From NCBI GenBank assembly GCA_030867875.1, contig JAOWCC010000019.1:79140861-79204860 (forward strand): a stretch of 64,000 nucleotides of DNA, written 5' to 3'. Numbering within the stretch: the first letter of the stretch is position 1; each line of letters begins with the position of its first letter. Positions 34,845 through 44,309 of this stretch are shown here, one piece after another. The notes under the pieces were generated by a model. It saw only the letters and a program-made list of their open reading frames with translations. It did not search any database and was not told the origin of the DNA. The translations under genes were made by a program, and so were the position numbers. This DNA comes from Actinernus sp. WN-2022. Taxonomy: Eukaryota > Cnidaria > Anthozoa > Actiniaria > Actinernidae.

Positions 34845-37285
34845 ACAGACTTTAAAAGAGTTTTAAATTGGTTGAGGAACTCTGCTTGCCTTACAGTCCA
34901 GGGCAGACTGTTCCAAAGAACTGCGTCACTATAGCTGATACTATTTTTATAATAATTTGTATGTGGTAACGGAACAGTAACTTTATTCGCAGAATCTCTC
35001 AACTATAGGAAGTTATGCATTGCGGTTCACATGTAGAGAACACAGATACTCAGGTGCCAGGCCATGTAGAGAACACAGATACTCAGGTGCCAGGCCATGT
35101 AGAGAACACAGATACTCAGGTGCCAGGCCATGTATCGAACACAGATACTCAGGTGCCAGGCCATGTATCGAACACAGATACTCAGGTGCCAGGCCATGTA
35201 GAGAACACAGATACTCAGGTGCCAGGCCATGTAGAGAACACAGATACTCAGTTGCCAGGCCATGTAGAGAACACAGATACTCAGGTGCCAGGCCATGTAG
35301 AGAACACAGATACTCAGGTGCCAGGCCATGTAGAGAACACAGATACTCAGGTGCCAGGCCATGTAGAGAACACAGATACTCAGGTGCCAGGCCATGTAGA
35401 GAACACAGATATTCAGGTGCCAGGCCATGTATCGAACACAGATACTCAGGTGCCAGGCCATGTATCGAACACAGATACTCAGGTGCCAGGCCATGTAGAG
35501 AACACAGATACTCAGGTGCCAGGCCATGTAGAGAACACAGATACTCAGGTGCCAGGCCATGTAGAGAACACAGATACTCAGGTGCCAGGCCATGTATCGA
35601 ACACAGATACTCAGGTGCCAGGCCATGTAGAGAACACAGATACTCAGGTGCCAGGCCATGTAGAGAACACAGATACTCAGGTGCCAGGCCATGTAGAGAA
35701 CACAGATACTCAGGTGCCAGGCCATGTAGAGAACACAGATACTCAGGTGCCAGGCCATGTAGAGAACACAGATACTCAGTTGCCAGGCCATGTAGAGAAC
35801 ACAGATACTCAGGTGCCAGGCCATGTAGAGAACACAGATACTCAGGTGCCAGGCCATGTAGAGAACACAGATACTCAGGTGCCAGGCCATGTAGAGAACA
35901 CAGATACTCAGGTGCCAGGCCATGTAGAGAACACAGATACTCAGGTGCCAGGCCATGTAGAGAACACAGATACTCAGGTGCCAGGCCATGTAGAGAACAC
36001 AGATACTCAGGTGCCAAGCCATGTAGAGAACACAGATACTCAGGTGCCAGGCCATGTAGAGAACACAGATACTCAGTTGCCAGGCCATGTAGAGAACACA
36101 GATACTCAGGTGCCAGGCCATGTATCGAACACAGATACTCAGTTGCCAGGCCATGTAGAGAACACAGATACTCAGGTGCCAGGCCATGTAGAGAACACAG
36201 ATACTCAGTTGCCAGGCCATGTAGAGAACACAGATACTCAGGTGCCAGGCCATGTAGAGAACACAGATACTCAGGTGCCAGGCCATGTAGAGAACACAGA
36301 TACTCAGGTGCCAGGCCATGTAGAGAACACAGATACTCAGGTGCCAGGCCATGTAGAGAACACAGATACTCAGGTGCCAGGCCATGTAGAGAACACAGAT
36401 ACTCAGTTGCCAGGCCATGTAGAGAACACAGATACTCAGGTGCCAGGCCATGTAGAGAACACAGATACTCAGGTGCCAGGCCATGTAGAGAACACAGATA
36501 CTCAGGTGCCAGGCCATGTAGAGAACACAGATACTCAGGTGCCAGGCCATGTAGAGAACACAGATACTCAGGTGCCAAGCCATGTAGAGAACACAGATAC
36601 TCAGGTGCCAGGCCATGTAGAGAACACAGATACTCAGGTGCCAGGCCATGTAGAGAACACAGATACTCAGGTGCCAGGCCATGTAGAGAACACAGATACT
36701 CAGGTGCCAGGCCATGTAGAGAACACAGATACTCAGGTGCCAGGCCATGTAGAGAACACAGATACTCAGTTGCCAGGCCATGTAGAGAACACAGATACTC
36801 AGGTGCCAGGCCATGTAGAGAACACAGATACTCAGGTGCCAGGCCATGTAGAGAACACAGATACTCAGGTGCCAGGCCATGTAGAGATTTGTAAACCATG
36901 ATAGCTTTTTGAATTTGTAGCCGACTAGTTAATTTTTTCCATCCAAGATATGTGGGACAAGGTGCCTTATTCGCTTTATGGCTCCAACTCCAGAAGCGAT
37001 CTTCTTCGCCAATTCGTCAATATGATTACTCCAACTGAGTTTGCCGTCAATAAGCACTCCAAGTGATTTGGTTGTGGTGACCGGCTAACTAATTGGGGCA
37101 TCATTGATTGTAAGAGTCGGGGGCTCTGTGATAGTATTCACGCTAAATTCCAATTCGATCTGTGGATTAGCCGGGACCTGGTCAGCCCCCATGGTTGTTT
37201 CAAGTCTCGTTAGAATTTCAGAGTTCAGTTCAGCCTTTGTCTTGACACTATCAGCATGAATTCAGTTTTAGTCATATTTAGGATC
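34845..37285 (-). mobile_element. 3' part of a CR1/L2-like LINE, expanded by a satellite
   Basis: On the minus strand, from 37285 downward: MTKTEFMLI, an inserted fragment of another repeat (37138-37225), TITEPPTLTIND, SLGVLIDGKLSWSNHIDEL, KKIASGVGAIKRIRHLVPH, a deletion, then GWKKLTSRLQIQKA, MVYKSLHGLAPEYL, the satellite, and finally VPLPHTNYYKNS and AVLWNSLPWTVRQAEF before a stop. This is the thumb and C-terminus of a non-LTR reverse transcriptase. It continues the LINE seen at 37817-44303. Several stops and frameshifts make it a relic. Confidence 0.85.
35030..36877 (-). repeat. 33-bp satellite, 56 copies, grown from reverse-transcriptase codons
   Basis: Exactly 56 units of 33 bp with no length change. 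On the minus strand each unit encodes LHGLAPEYLCS, the conserved segment just after MVYKS in the LINE. Four of the six frames are open throughout (two on each strand), which gives four apparent 617-628-codon proteins. Variants are few: GTATCG for GTAGAG, CAGTTGCC for CAGGTGCC, CCAAGCC for CCAGGCC and one GATATTC. Confidence 0.95.
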
Positions 37286-37605
37286 AGTATATTTAACAAT
37301 TAGACCCGCAGCCCGAATGGGCTACGAGTCATTCTGAGCCCATGAGGCGCAGCCGAATAGGCTATTTAACTCGTAGCCCATGAGGGCGAGAGGTCTAATT
37401 GTTTTAGTATAAACTAACGAGTCGGACAGTAGAAATAATAGAAAAAAACAAGTTGAAGTTGAATTTTTTTTATTATTTCGTGAAAATGCGTACGGTTTTT
37501 CTCTACCATGGGCTATCACAAATAGACCTATAGTAGCGTAGCCAATCAGAATGCAGGATTTGTAATATTCCACTAGTTGGTTTATACTAATTGCTATTAG
37601 ACTAA
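37286..37605. mobile_element. Inverted-repeat element inserted in the LINE
   Basis: AACAATTAGACC at 37299 is mirrored at about 37395 around a GGGCTACGAGT core. The remainder to about 37575 matches the interrupted element at 12995-13606. AGCCAATCAG is at 37540-37549. Confidence 0.55.
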
Positions 37606-37790
37606 GTATATATCACACCAGTGAATATCGCTTTTCGCTCGCTCTGATTGGCTACTCAAACAGTGAATATGATTTCATATTCACCTCCGAGCAAAGCAGC
37701 GATCACCTCGCGCGAGTTTTTGTGCATTTGACAGAAAATAAAATAACTATTTGGTGCTGGCTATTCACCTGCAGTGTGGTATATACTCAG
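37606..37790. mobile_element. Small MITE inserted in the LINE
   Basis: Ends TATATCACACCAGTGAATA and TATTCACCTGCAGTGTGGTA are approximate inverses. Inner CTCTGATTGGCT at 37642-37653. Confidence 0.6.
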
Positions 37791-37794
37791 TGTC

Positions 37795-37830
37795 GGTGAA
37801 TAGTGGTGGATATATCCACCGCTATTCACC
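37795..37830. repeat. 36-bp palindrome at a duplication breakpoint
   Basis: GGTGAATAGTGGTGGATA is followed by its inverse with one G-T-type mismatch. The 1764-bp tandem duplication starts inside its right arm (37817). Confidence 0.85.
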
Positions 37831-39580
37831 TCCACTTCGGTGAATAATTGTTAATTAGTCCGAATTTAGACAAGATTGAATGTCGTCTACATTGTCACCC
37901 GAGTATGTTAGGTGAGTATGATCTGCATACATCCTCGGCTGACAGTTTAATACTGGTATGTAATCAACTAAAGTCGATTGAGGTATGCTAACCGCCTGTT
38001 TATTTTCCGCAGACCAACACTAGTTTTTACAGGAACTAGTTGCCTATCGTGACAGCGGTTTAATAGGCAATTTGGCAAATCATTTATATATATTAAAAAT
38101 AACAATGGACCTAAGATGGTTCCTTGAGGAATACCACACTTTAATGAGCAACTCCTAGAGAGCGACCCATTGACAGAACACCTTATCTAAATATGACTAT
38201 GACTTAAACCAATAATAGGCATTTTCGTGTATGCCGTAATTGCTTAATTTAGATAATAGGATCTCGTGATCGACCGTATCAAATGCTTTTTTTAAGTCAA
38301 GAATACAACTGCATTGACGTTTCCATGGTCGATGTTATACGCCCAACTATCCGTAGCTTCAAGGAGGGCGGTGACGGTTTAATGAATAGAACGAAATCCC
38401 GATTGATATCTAGAGATGTCATGCTCTGTTACGTAATAATTGGTCGTATACTATTCTTTCAAACACCTTGGGCACAACTGAAATTATAGAAATTGTTCAC
38501 CTTGTTTGAATAGCGGAGTGACTGGCGCATTTCCAATCATCAGGGAATATACCAAAATTTAATTAATATTACAAATGGACTACAAATGAGATCAGCGCAT
38601 TCTCGGATAAGCCTGGCAGATATCTTGCCTTCGATTTGCTTAATTTATTTAAAAGAGAAAGGACTTGATTTGTGTTAGTCGGACAGAACTGGAACCTTTT
38701 ATCTGTGCTAGTGAGATAATGTAGATAGCTATTGCTATCTAACAATGGGATCTCACTAGCAGGTTTTGGTCCGATGGTAGAAAAATGATTGAAATGTTGA
38801 ATTCGTCCGACATTCCAGTTGGATTAGTTATTGATAACCCATTCACTTTTAGTTCTTTCACAGATGTTCCTCCAGATTTTCGAGAAGTAGCCAAGTTTTC
38901 CGAGAATCGCCTTTAAATCCATTGAAACTATTTTGATAATAGAACTGTTTGGCAGATCTGATATTTAATATTATTGACTATACTCAAGTGCTTAAACATG
39001 AAAACGAGGCAAAATCATTTCTTCGTGTTTTCTTGACCACCTTTCAAGTAAATATCATAAAACTTTACAGAATTGTGTATTATTCCGCCTAGTGCATTGT
39101 CATTAATAAGGTATGGGGTGCAACTCCGACCTGGGACAAACCCAGGGCGAAGAGCGAAAGATGCGAACGATGGCCCAGGCATCAAGTCCGGCTAAGTGAG
39201 GGTGGGCGGGCGGGTCGCAGAACTACCTGTTCGTCTTCTGGTTTCTTGCAAACAACACCTATAGAGAGCATTGTTCTTCCTTTTATACTCTCATTAATTA
39301 ATTCCCAAGGCGTAATTTACATATTCAAATTGACTTTGAATAGTGTATTATTCCGCCTAGTGCATTGTCATTAATGAGGTATGGGGTGCAACTCCGACCT
39401 TCCCCAAACCCTTTGTCCAAGTGCTATCTATATATCACCATTGGTGAATCCTTCCCTTCCCAAACCTTATCTTCACTCTCTCCTGAACGGGAACCCCATC
39501 CACGTTAACTGAGATGAAAATAAACATGGAGCAATTCCGGAAAAAGGCAGTGCTAATTACAAAGTAAACCACAAAGAAAA
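37817..39580. repeat. Tandem duplication, copy 1 (1764 bp)
   Basis: Starts CACCGCTATTCACC and is repeated from 39581. It contains part of the LINE reverse transcriptase (37850-38982) and the left end of a TIR element (38983-39580). Differences from copy 2 are few: no MITE, one instead of six 11-bp units, and scattered substitutions and short indels. Confidence 0.92.
37850..38982 (-). mobile_element. LINE reverse transcriptase core, copy 1 (catalytic site lost)
   Basis: Minus-strand, frameshifted: KISARLIRECADLI, then [18 protein letters not shown] (with the first catalytic Asp), [34 protein letters not shown], an inserted repeat fragment (about 37955-38060, TCAACTAAAGTCGATTGAGG), then QPRMYADHTHLTY. 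The normal YADD is YADH here (codon 37918-37920), so even a repaired frame would be inactive. Confidence 0.85.
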
Positions 39581-40138
39581 CACCGCTATTCACCTCCACT
39601 TCGGTGAATAATTGTTAATTAGTCCGAATTTAGACAAGATTGAATGTCGTCTACATTGTCACCCGAGTATGTTAGGTGAGTATCATCTGCATACATCCTC
39701 GGCTGACAGTTTAATACTGGTTTGTAATCAACTAAAGTCGATTGAGGTATGCTAACCGCCTGTTTATTTTCCCCGCCGACGCAGACCAACACTAGTTTTT
39801 ACAGGAACTAGTTGCCTATCGTGACAGTTTAATAGGCAATTTGGCAAATCATTTATATATATTAAAAATAACAATGGACCTAAGATGGTTCCTTGGGGAA
39901 TACCACATACACTTTAATGAGCAACTCTTAGAGAGCGACCCATTGACAGAACACCTTATCTAAATATGACTTAAACCAATAATAGGCATTTTCGTGTATG
40001 CCGTAGTTGCTTAATTTAGATAATAGGATCTCGTGATCGACCGTATCAAATGCTTTTTTAAAGTCAAGAATACAACTGCATTGACGTTTCCATGGTCGAT
40101 GTTACGTTATACGCCCAACTATCCGTAGCTTCAAGGAG

Positions 40139-40204
40139 GGACGGTTGAAGGACGGTTGAAGGACGGTTGAAGGACGGTTGAAGGACGGTTGAAGGACGGT
40201 TGAA
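40139..40204 (+). repeat. Six 11-bp units GGACGGTTGAA
   Basis: Exact repeats. Copy 1 has one imperfect equivalent near 38365. Confidence 0.92.
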
Positions 40205-40578
40205 TGAATAGAATGAAATCCCGATTGATATCTAGAGATGTCATGCTCTGTTACGTAATAATTTGTCGTATACTATTCTTTCAAACACCTTGGGCACAAC
40301 TGAAATTATAGAAATTGGACGGTAATTATTTAAGTCACTTCGTTCACCTTGTTTGAATAGCGGAGTGACTGGCGCATTTCCAATCATCAGGGAATATACC
40401 AAAACTTAATTAATATTACAAATGGACTACAAATGAGATCAGCGCATTCTCGGATAAGCCTGGCAGATATCTTGCCTTCGATTTGCTTAATTTATTTAAA
40501 ATAGAAAGGACTTGATTTGTGTTAGTCGGACAGAACTGGAACCTTTTATCTGTGCAAGTGAGATAATGTAGATAGCTA

Positions 40579-40947
40579 TACACGACTTTCATAATGGCCG
40601 CCTCCTAATTTGCATATGTGATTTTCTGTTTCGGTAGTTTATCCACATGTATAGACTGAATATAAACATTGCCATGTGAAAGAGCATGTTGACATTAGTG
40701 AACTTGTGAAAGTTGAGTGCTGTAGCTTATAAAGCAATGAAGTTACATCCAGTTGAAATTAGAGAGATTTGTATGAGAAAAACAACGGAGGCCTTACTAG
40801 CCTCGCTTTCATATTTTTCTGCATTACAAATGCTTATAGCTCAACAGCAATTTTCCACATTGCTCCAAAACTCAAAACAATTACTAGTTATAATGTAATC
40901 TTGCAAATTAGGAGGTGGCTAGCGGCGGCCATTATGAAAGTCGTGTA
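40579..40947. mobile_element. MITE present in copy 2 only
   Basis: Inverted ends of 24 bp begin TACACGACTTTCATAATGGC. Similarity resumes for a further CTCCTAATTTGCA after a short gap. Copy 1 has the empty site GATAGCTATTGC at about 38730. The junction fits insertion at TA. No coding capacity. Confidence 0.9.
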
Positions 40948-41198
40948 TTGCTATCTAACAATGGGATCTCACTAGCAGGTTTTGGTCCGATGGTAGAAAA
41001 ATGATTGAAATGTTGAATTCGTCCGACATTCCAGTTGGATTAGTTATTGATAACCCATTCACTTTTAGTTCTTTCACAGATGTTCCTCCAGATTTTCGAG
41101 AAGTAGCCAAGTTTTCCGAGAATCGCCTTTATATCCATTGAAACTATTTCGATAATAGAACTGTTTGGCAGATCTGATATTTAATATTATTGACTATA

Positions 41199-42747
41199 CT
41201 CAAGTGCTTAAACATGAAAACGAGGCAAAATCATTTCTTCGTGTTTTCTTGACCACCTTTCAAGTAAATATCATAAAACTTTACAGAATTGTGTATTATT
41301 CCGCCTAGTGCATTGTCATTAATAAGGTATGGGGTGCAACTCCGACCTGGGACAAACCCAGGGCGAAGAGCGAAAGATGCGAACGATGGCCCAGGCATCA
41401 ACTCCGGCTAAGTAAGGGTGGGCGGGCGGGTCGCAGAACTACCTGTTCGTCTTCTGGTTTCTTGCAAACAACACCTATAGAGAGCATTGTTCTTCCTTTT
41501 ATACTCTCATTAATTAATTCCCAAGGCGTAATTTACATATTCAAATTGACTTTGAATAGTGTATTATTCCGCCTAGTGCATTGTCATTAATGAGGTATGG
41601 GGTGCAACTCCGACCTTCCCCAAACCCTTTGTCCAAGTGCTATCTATATATCACCATTGGTGAATTCTTCCCTTCCCAAACCTTATCTTCACTCTCTCCT
41701 GAACGGGAACCCCATCCACGTTAACTGAGATGAAAATAAACATGGAGCAATTCCGGAAAAAGGCAGTGCTAATTACAACAAGTAAACCACAAAGAAAACA
41801 TGATTAATGTACCGAAAAACAGCAAGGATGGAGTCCCCGATCAGGAGAAAGCAACTTCCAACGCCCGAAAAAGGAACGTCCACAGGCAGCTCAGTTTGGG
41901 AGGTAGCCCATGCGAGTTACTTGCCCTGCCGATCTGAGAGCATTTTCCTAATAACCATAGCCGGACCGGCAATCATACTTCGCTTGAACAAGCCACGCAT
42001 TTCTCTATACCCACATATGCATTATATTTTAGCTACACCGGTATTCTCTTAGCTACATAGGCATAATATTCTCTAAGCCAAACAGGCATTCTTTAGCCAC
42101 ACAGGCATATACAATGACTGCCCCACAGGCAGATTCCTTTCGCCTCACAGGCGTATATTCTTTAGCTACACTGGCATAAACAATGACTGACCGACAGGCA
42201 GATTCCTTTCGTCTCACAGGCGTAATTTCTTTAGCCATACAAGCATATTTACCGACTGTCCCGCTGACATATTCCTTTCGCCTCACAGGCGTATTTTAAC
42301 CGACTTCCCCACCGGCAGATTTCTTTCGCCTCACACGCATAATTATCACTGACTGCCCCGTTGGCAGAATTATTGGCTCACAGAAATTTTTCTAACCGCC
42401 TCTGAACAATTCTTTTTTGGCCACATAGGCATTCTTCTAACAAGGAAAAAAGGCTAATTGGTGTACCTACATCGCTACTGATTAAAATTAAGTGAGGATA
42501 AACTTAAGGTAAGGGCTCTTTCCAAACCCCGTTTTGAAAAGTTCGTCGTATAAAAATGTGCATTGTATTTTCCCGCCTAATTTTTCGCAACGGTGGTTTC
42601 TATGGCAACGGTATCACTCGTTCGGTTTAAGCAACCAGTTTCTACAATTCTGTAAAGTTTTATGATTTTTACTTGAAAGGTGGTCAAGAAAACACGAAGA
42701 AAGAATTTTGCCTCGTTTTCATGTTCAAGCCAAGCCTTACACTTGAG
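41199..42747. mobile_element. 1.55-kb TIR element inserted in the LINE
   Basis: Ends CTCAAGTG and CACTTGAG, with arms continuing (with one gap) through AACATGAAAACGAGGCAAAA and TTTCTTCGTGTTTTCTTGAC, about 95 bp. TA on both sides. Removing it joins LINE codons RQRN to IVNN, so the target was a TA, typical of Tc1/mariner. No transposase recognised. The left end is duplicated at 38983-39580. Confidence 0.8.
42060..42440 (+). repeat. 69-bp degenerate tandem repeat
   Basis: CCTTTCGCCTCACAGGCGTA starts at 42136, 42205 and 42274 (69-bp spacing), with more degenerate units on both sides. Each has paired palindromic words such as GCCTCACAGGC and CTGCC...GGCAG. Lies inside the TIR element. Confidence 0.85.
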
Positions 42748-43330
42748 TATTACGTTGCCTTTTGAGTTGCGTCCAGTCATTAGGATCGTTTGATTTAGTC
42801 GCGTTAAGCTTCAAAATATCCCGACCATACATTTGTTTCTTTAGATCTGATGTAATCCATGGAAAATTACGTGATCGAACACGCATTATGTGTGTCCGTA
42901 ACTGAGGTGCGACAATAGCTAGAAATGTCTTTTTCCATTCTGACCACATGTCACTAGTTTGAAAGTTTTGTAAGTTTTGCAAATGATTCCAATCCTGAGA
43001 CGCAATATCGTTTCGAAAGTTCTTTCGGTTGAACTTTCGAAAGTTTCTATAGGATAAAGTATTACGTCCTTTGGATTGTCCATTTATTGATAATTTTCTA
43101 TAGACTAGTTAAGCTATGATCGCTGAGGCTGATATGGGAAACTCCTTATCCAGACAATTAGTATAAATTAAGTCAATTAAAGTAGATGAAGTTTCGGTTA
43201 TTGTAGTTGGTTCGTCTATGAGCTGTTGAAAGCCATAGACATCAGTAATGTTTGTTAGCAAGCGTGCATTGTTGTCACATTTACCAATTGCAAGTTACAA
43301 TAGAACTCTCCCATTAAATATAATTCATTA
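42748..43330 (-). mobile_element. LINE endonuclease end and linker
   Basis: Minus-strand, with stops: GVSHISLSDHS (end of the APE-type endonuclease), then RKFNRKNFRNDI, FPWITSDLKKQMYGRD, LNATKSNDPNDWTQLKRQRN. The order is that of CR1/L2 ORF2 between endonuclease and reverse transcriptase. Confidence 0.8.
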
Positions 43331-43649
43331 TTATTCAAATTATTTTCCCCTCGTTTTGTTTGGCCGAGAGAACTGCAAATAACTGCCTACAAATATTGGT
43401 CTGCTCATGCGCATTACGGCGCAAAGCCGTTTTGTGTAAATAATGGTCTGCTCATGCGCAGTAACATTGCATTTGTCAACATGGCTCGCTTTTAATTTAT
43501 TCATTTGTATTTTGAGCTCTGAAATGTAAATAAAACAGTGAACTGGCTTCTTTGTTATTGTTTGACGCGTGCGTCCTGCACCATCAAAGATTGCAAAAAA
43601 TAGTCCCCAGTGGCCGTGAATGATACAACAATTATTGGACTCGGTTATC

Positions 43650-43754
43650 GCAAAATATCGTGATTTGTTAGTGTCTCACAATCAATTAATTGCCTCTGCC
43701 TTCGGCATCGGCAAATAATTGATTGCTCGCCACTAACAAATCACGATATTTTGC
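43650..43754. mobile_element. 105-bp foldback
   Basis: GCAAAATATCGTGATTTGTT and its exact inverse, with CAATCAATTAATTGCC against GGCAAATAATTGATTG inside. Lies between the LINE ORF1 and ORF2 remnants. Confidence 0.82.
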
Positions 43755-43839
43755 TCAACCTAGATTAATTACGGGCTTGGGATGCAATTCCTCAACATTG
43801 CTTTGCCCAGAAACAGACACCGGCGACATTCATTTCAAT

Positions 43840-44303
43840 GAGCACATTTCAATGAGCTAAGCTACTCTGAAAGTTATTAAAGAAACGCTTATTATCTTCT
43901 ACATTAAGGTACATGCCTCCTCTATTAATTCCCTTGGATGATATATTATAGTGTTGAATCAGTTTCCACTCATTCTGCTGACAGAATCTCTTCAGACTTT
44001 GGTTGACTTCTTTGACCGCCTCGTTGTGCTCCATTCTCGGCGCAAGTTCGGACTTCAGATGAGCTTTCAATCTGTCTTACGAGGTTTACAATCCCTTCAG
44101 TAATTTGTTGCGGTTCAGTATATATAAGGTCGTTCGTCCCTACGTGTAAATCTACTTGTTCCGGGGTTCGCTCCAGAGTGGACTTCAGATAATCCCTCAT
44201 ATATTTCATTAGTAACTGTAGTTCCAGAAAAGGACTTTACCACTACTCGGTGGCCAACTGCGTATATTAAATTTTCCGTAGTTAGTACGAATTTGTGGAG
44301 CAT
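43840..44303 (-). mobile_element. LINE ORF1 remnant with SGNH-esterase motifs
   Basis: Three overlapping minus-strand frames together read VGHRVVVKSFSG, MRDYLKSTLERTPEQ, DLHVGTNDL (the GTND block of SGNH hydrolases), IVNLVRQIESSSE, then EHNEAVKEVNQSLKRFCQQN and GGMYLNVEDNKRFFNNF (last block). Esterase-type ORF1 is known in CR1/L2-group LINEs. Frameshifted, so a relic. It is the 5' part of the element that ends at 34845. Confidence 0.8.
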
Positions 44304-44309
44304 AAAACG

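Larger units (their letters stand above)
39615..41198 (-). mobile_element. LINE reverse transcriptase core, copy 2 (YADD kept)
   Basis: Duplicate of 37850-38982. The catalytic motif reads YADD (codon 39682-39684 is GAT). Frameshifts, stops and the MITE at 40579-40947 still abolish function. At the upper end it joins the TA next to the TIR element at 41199, where the frame reads IVNN and then a gap. Confidence 0.85.
39581..41798. repeat. Tandem duplication, copy 2 (2218 bp)
   Basis: Same sequence as copy 1 plus a 369-bp MITE at 40579-40947 and six GGACGGTTGAA units at 40139-40204. Near-identity suggests recent origin, or two haplotypes joined by the assembler. Confidence 0.92.

Noticed and set aside
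35030..36877. CRISPR-like array
   Set aside because: Units are adjacent with no unique spacers, and the genome is eukaryotic.
35013..36901. Four open frames of 617-628 codons (two per strand) that look like large repetitive proteins
   Set aside because: They are the four stop-free readings of one 33-bp satellite. The array lies inside LINE debris and the flanks have no gene structure.
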